From Candidatus Faecalibacterium gallistercoris (lineage in GTDB: Bacteria; Bacillota; Clostridia; Oscillospirales; Ruminococcaceae), in assembly GCA_019116585.1 (NCBI GenBank), contig DXBJ01000029.1:1-64000 (forward strand): a stretch of 64,000 nucleotides of DNA. Direction: 5' to 3'. The notes beneath the pieces are model-generated. The model was given only the letters and a program-made list of their open reading frames with translations. It did not search any database and had not been told where the DNA came from. Shown piece by piece: positions 58,501 to 64,000 of this stretch; the stretch's first letter is position 1, and each line of letters begins with the position of its first letter. A program made the position numbers and the translations under genes.

Positions 58501-59032
58501 TGTCCACGATGTCGCCCCGGACGCTGAACTGGCCGGGCCCCTCCACCTGGCTGCGGCGGATGTAGCCCGCCGCAAACAGCTGCCGGACCAGCGCGTCCCG
58601 GGAGAAGGACATCCCCGGCTTGAGGGTCAGGGTGTTGACCATGAACTCGGCCCGGGGCACGGTGTACTGCAGCAGGGCCTCGACGGGGACGCAGACGGCC
58701 TTCAGCCGCCCTCCCGCCAGGGCGCCCAGCACCGACAGGCGGCGGTACTCGTATTCGCGGCCCGCCCCCTCCACCGGGCGGAGCATGAAGTCCCGCGGGG
58801 GAAAGACATCCGCCGCCACCCCCAGGGTGTTGAGGTCGGCGGCAAAGTGGGTGGCCTCGGCCTCGCCGGGGGTCACGATGCACAGAGGGTGCTCCAGGTC
58901 GCGGGCCAGCAGGGCATAGACCAGCGCCCGCCCGGCGGGGGGCAGGCCAAACAGCGCCGCCGGGCCCGGCGAGGCCAGGCTGGCGGCGATCTTCTGGTAT
59001 TCAGCGGTTTGCTTCAACAGGGCCTCATACAT
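55544..59032 (-). CDS. mfd: Transcription-repair coupling factor
   Basis: [65 protein letters not shown]. Confidence 0.96.
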   Translation of the reverse strand: [1162 protein letters not shown]

Positions 59033-59104
59033 GGGGCGTTCACCTCGCAACATTCGTCCGGGCCGGCAGCCCGGACCTCTCCAGGGATCGCTGGCGTCCC
59101 TGCG

Positions 59105-59683
59105 TCAGCGGTTGTATTTGTTCTGGGCCTCGGCCAGCTTGCCGGCCATCAGCAGGCGGGCGGCCGCCTCCACGTCGGGCCAGCGGCCGGCCACGGCCTT
59201 GGCGTCCTCTTCCGGGAAGCGCCCCAGCACCCAGTCGGCCAGGTCGTAGTCGGGGCGGGGCTTTTCCCCCACGCCGATGCGGATGCGGGGGAATGCGTCG
59301 GTCCCCAGCCGGGCGATGATGCTCTTCAGGCCGTTGTGGCCCCCCGCCGACCCCGAGGGCCGGATGCGCAGCTTGCCGGGGGCCTGGGTCACGTCGTCGC
59401 AGAGGACGATGACGTGGCTGGGCGGGATCTTGAAAAAGGCGGCCAGGGGGGCGATGGAGTCGCCCGACAGATTCATATAGGTGAGGGGCTTGAGCAGGCA
59501 GACCTTGCGGCCGTCCACCTCGCCCTGGCCCCACAGGCCCTGGAACTTGGCCTTGGAGACGGGGATGCCCCACTTGCCGGCCAGGTAGTCCAGGGCGGCG
59601 AAGCCGGTGTTGTGGCGGGTGCCCTCGTATTTGGCCTCGGGGTTGCCCAGGCCGGCGATCAACCAGATGTCGTTTGCAGTCAT
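59105..59683 (-). CDS. pth: Peptidyl-tRNA hydrolase
   Basis: LIAGLGNPEAKYEGTRHNTGFAALD; GSAGGHNGLKSI. Confidence 0.95.
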   Translation of the reverse strand: MTANDIWLIAGLGNPEAKYEGTRHNTGFAALDYLAGKWGIPVSKAKFQGLWGQGEVDGRKVCLLKPLTYMNLSGDSIAPLAAFFKIPPSHVIVLCDDVTQAPGKLRIRPSGSAGGHNGLKSIIARLGTDAFPRIRIGVGEKPRPDYDLADWVLGRFPEEDAKAVAGRWPDVEAAARLLMAGKLAEAQNKYNR

Positions 59684-59770
59684 AGTGTGTCCTGTTCGTA
59701 TCGTATGCAGAAGGGTTTCAGACGGACAAAAAGGAACGGGCCGTACACCTTTCAAGCCGGTGCACAGCCT

Positions 59771-59934
59771 AGGGTGTATCTGAAAACTCCTCAACACTGT
59801 CCCATTCTACCAGAAAGGCGCATCTGCTGCGTTGCATTCGCTTGCATTCCATGGAGGAGTGCGGCGCTCATGCGCCTTGCATCTGCACCTTTCTGGCGAA
59901 TGGTTCAGCATTTTTGACTTCTCAGATACACCCT
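59771..59934 (+). mobile_element. 164-bp MITE-like inverted-repeat element, full copy
   Basis: AGGGTGTATCTGAAAAC...TCTCAGATACACCCT; inverted homolog of 25763-25926. Confidence 0.8.
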
Positions 59935-59967
59935 GGTCCTGCGGGATGCTGGGAGCGCGGCGGCGGG

Positions 59968-60741
59968 TCAGTCCTGACTGGCCTGCTCGGCTTCCAGACG
60001 CTGTTTTTTGGCGATGTAGGCCTCCATCTTGGGGACGGCCCAGCCCTCCACGTTGGCCTGGCGGCCCCGTTCGATGGCCAGAGCCCCGGCGGGCACGTCC
60101 TGGGTGACGGTGCTGCCGGCGGCGGTGTAGGCGCCGTCCCCCACCGACACCGGCGCCACCAGGTTGGTGTTGCAGCCGATGAAGCAGTAATCCCCGATGG
60201 TGGTGCGGTACTTGTTCTGGCCGTCGTAGTTGCAGGTGACGGTGCCGCAGCCGAAGTTGCAGTATTTGCCCACGTCGCTGTCCCCGATGTAGGTCAGGTG
60301 GCTGACGGTGTTGCCCCGGGCAAAGCGGGAGTTCTTGGTCTCCACGTAGGCCCCCAGATGGACGCCGTAGTCGGTGGCGGTGCCCGCCCGCACATGGGTG
60401 AAGGGCCCGATGTTGTTGTGGGGGCCGATCTGGGATGCGTAGACCTGGCTGGCGTTGACGGTGGTGCCGGCGCCCACGGTGCTGTCCTCGATGAGGGCGT
60501 TGGGGCCGATGACACAGCCCGGCCCGATGACGGTGCTGCCCCGCAGGATGGTGCCGGGCAGGATGACCGCCCCCGGCGCGATCTGCACCGTCTCGTCGAT
60601 CGAGACGGTGCGGCTGTCGATCTGCACGCCGTTTGCGATGTGCCGCAGCAGCACCGCCTCGCGGGCGGCCTCGGCCCGGTCCAGCGCCTCGCGGGCGGCG
60701 GCCAGGGCCTGGGCGGTGTCGTTCCTGCTTTCCATAGCCAT
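59968..60741 (-). CDS. Left-handed beta-helix acyltransferase, GlmU C-terminal domain-like, without the uridyltransferase domain
   Basis: Hexapeptide repeats; GPFTHVRAGTATDYGVHLGAYVETKNSRFARGNTVSHLTYIGDSDVGKYCNFGCGTVTCNYDGQNKYRTTIGD. Confidence 0.85.
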   Translation of the reverse strand: MAMESRNDTAQALAAAREALDRAEAAREAVLLRHIANGVQIDSRTVSIDETVQIAPGAVILPGTILRGSTVIGPGCVIGPNALIEDSTVGAGTTVNASQVYASQIGPHNNIGPFTHVRAGTATDYGVHLGAYVETKNSRFARGNTVSHLTYIGDSDVGKYCNFGCGTVTCNYDGQNKYRTTIGDYCFIGCNTNLVAPVSVGDGAYTAAGSTVTQDVPAGALAIERGRQANVEGWAVPKMEAYIAKKQRLEAEQASQD

Positions 60742-61062
60742 ATAGATACCTCCAAATGCAGGCCGGGGGATGCCCCGGCAAAAGCCCCGGCGGCGCCGGG
60801 GCGGAAGGGTATTGGATACAAGGCGGGATGGGTCCCGAACCTATCCCACTATATATTAACGTAAAAGCCTTGTTTTTTCAAGGGAAATGCACAAATTTGT
60901 GTAAACAAAATCAGCAGATTTCAGCTTTGAATAACTGGATTTTGCGGCGTTTGTCTGGTATAATATTTTCGCACGCAGTACGTTACGCAAAAAACGAACG
61001 ATGGCTGTACCGCCGGGCAGCAAAGCGCCCGGCACCAATCAAAACGGGAGGTAAATGAATCC

Positions 61063-63729
<2,667 letters not shown>

Positions 63730-63866
63730 GAGCTATCTTTCCTTCGACCATGATGTGACGTTTTGTGAGGCTTCTGCCTGGTGCAAACGGGCTGATTACC
63801 CATTTCGTCACAGTTCCTGGAAGGATATGACCCTCTCGGTCAATTTAGATTTAAATTAAAATCTCA

Positions 63867-63898
63867 GACGGAGGCAGTGAAAGCTGCCTCCGTTTTGA
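63867..63898 (+). terminator. Rho-independent terminator
   Basis: CGGAGGCAG...CTGCCTCCG followed by TTTTGATTT. Confidence 0.75.
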
Positions 63899-64000
63899 TT
63901 TGTCCCGTAAAGCGTTTGCGTGTTTCAAAAACCGCAGACGCTTTTTTATTTTGTCCACAACAGAAAGACGGCGAAAGCCAGGAGGTGCGCGTATGGGTGA

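Noticed and set aside
56099-59917. 1272-aa plus-strand ORF antisense to mfd/pth
   Set aside because: High-GC shadow frame; low-complexity composition, no RBS, opposite a clearly conserved mfd.
59842-60864. 340-aa plus-strand ORF starting MHSMEECGAHAPCI
   Set aside because: Begins inside the MITE-like element and runs antisense to the GlmU-like gene.

Overview
The window is 64 kb of a high-GC Firmicutes chromosome. Gene content and order suggest an Oscillospirales/Ruminococcaceae gut bacterium of the Gemmiger/Subdoligranulum/Faecalibacterium type (inference). Main blocks: (1) a VanZ/RDD membrane protein, an OmpR-type two-component system, and a run of small proteins ending in a 97-aa peptide with a double-glycine-type leader (0.3-5.6 kb). 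(2) A beta-glucan utilisation locus: secreted GH16, AraC regulator, two GH94 phosphorylases, sugar ABC importer, and a GH3 with inverted domain order (5.7-20.5 kb). (3) A mobile region of about 10 kb lying between 106/107-bp direct repeats, one of which abuts the 3' end of tRNA-Val(GAC). It contains a serine recombinase whose frame has no stop before the repeat, a MOBV/pMV158-like oriT with no relaxase gene, a duplicated 25-bp palindrome, a P4-type primase/helicase, a GTAC-rich repeat cluster, and a CprABC/MutEFG-like ABC transporter with a divergent two-component system (20.6-30.9 kb). (4) A housekeeping stretch: ruvCAB, glmM, ecfAA'T, truA, cvpA, clp, CDF transporter, aminotransferase, icd, a GltD-like/[FeFe]-hydrogenase pair, PhoU-like/PiT, prsA-like, mfd, pth, a GlmU C-terminal-like protein and ppdK. 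A 164-bp inverted-repeat (MITE-like) element occurs as two full copies and one truncated copy. A carboxymuconolactone decarboxylase-cupin gene is split by an in-frame TAG. All family calls come from reading the translations; no database search was run.
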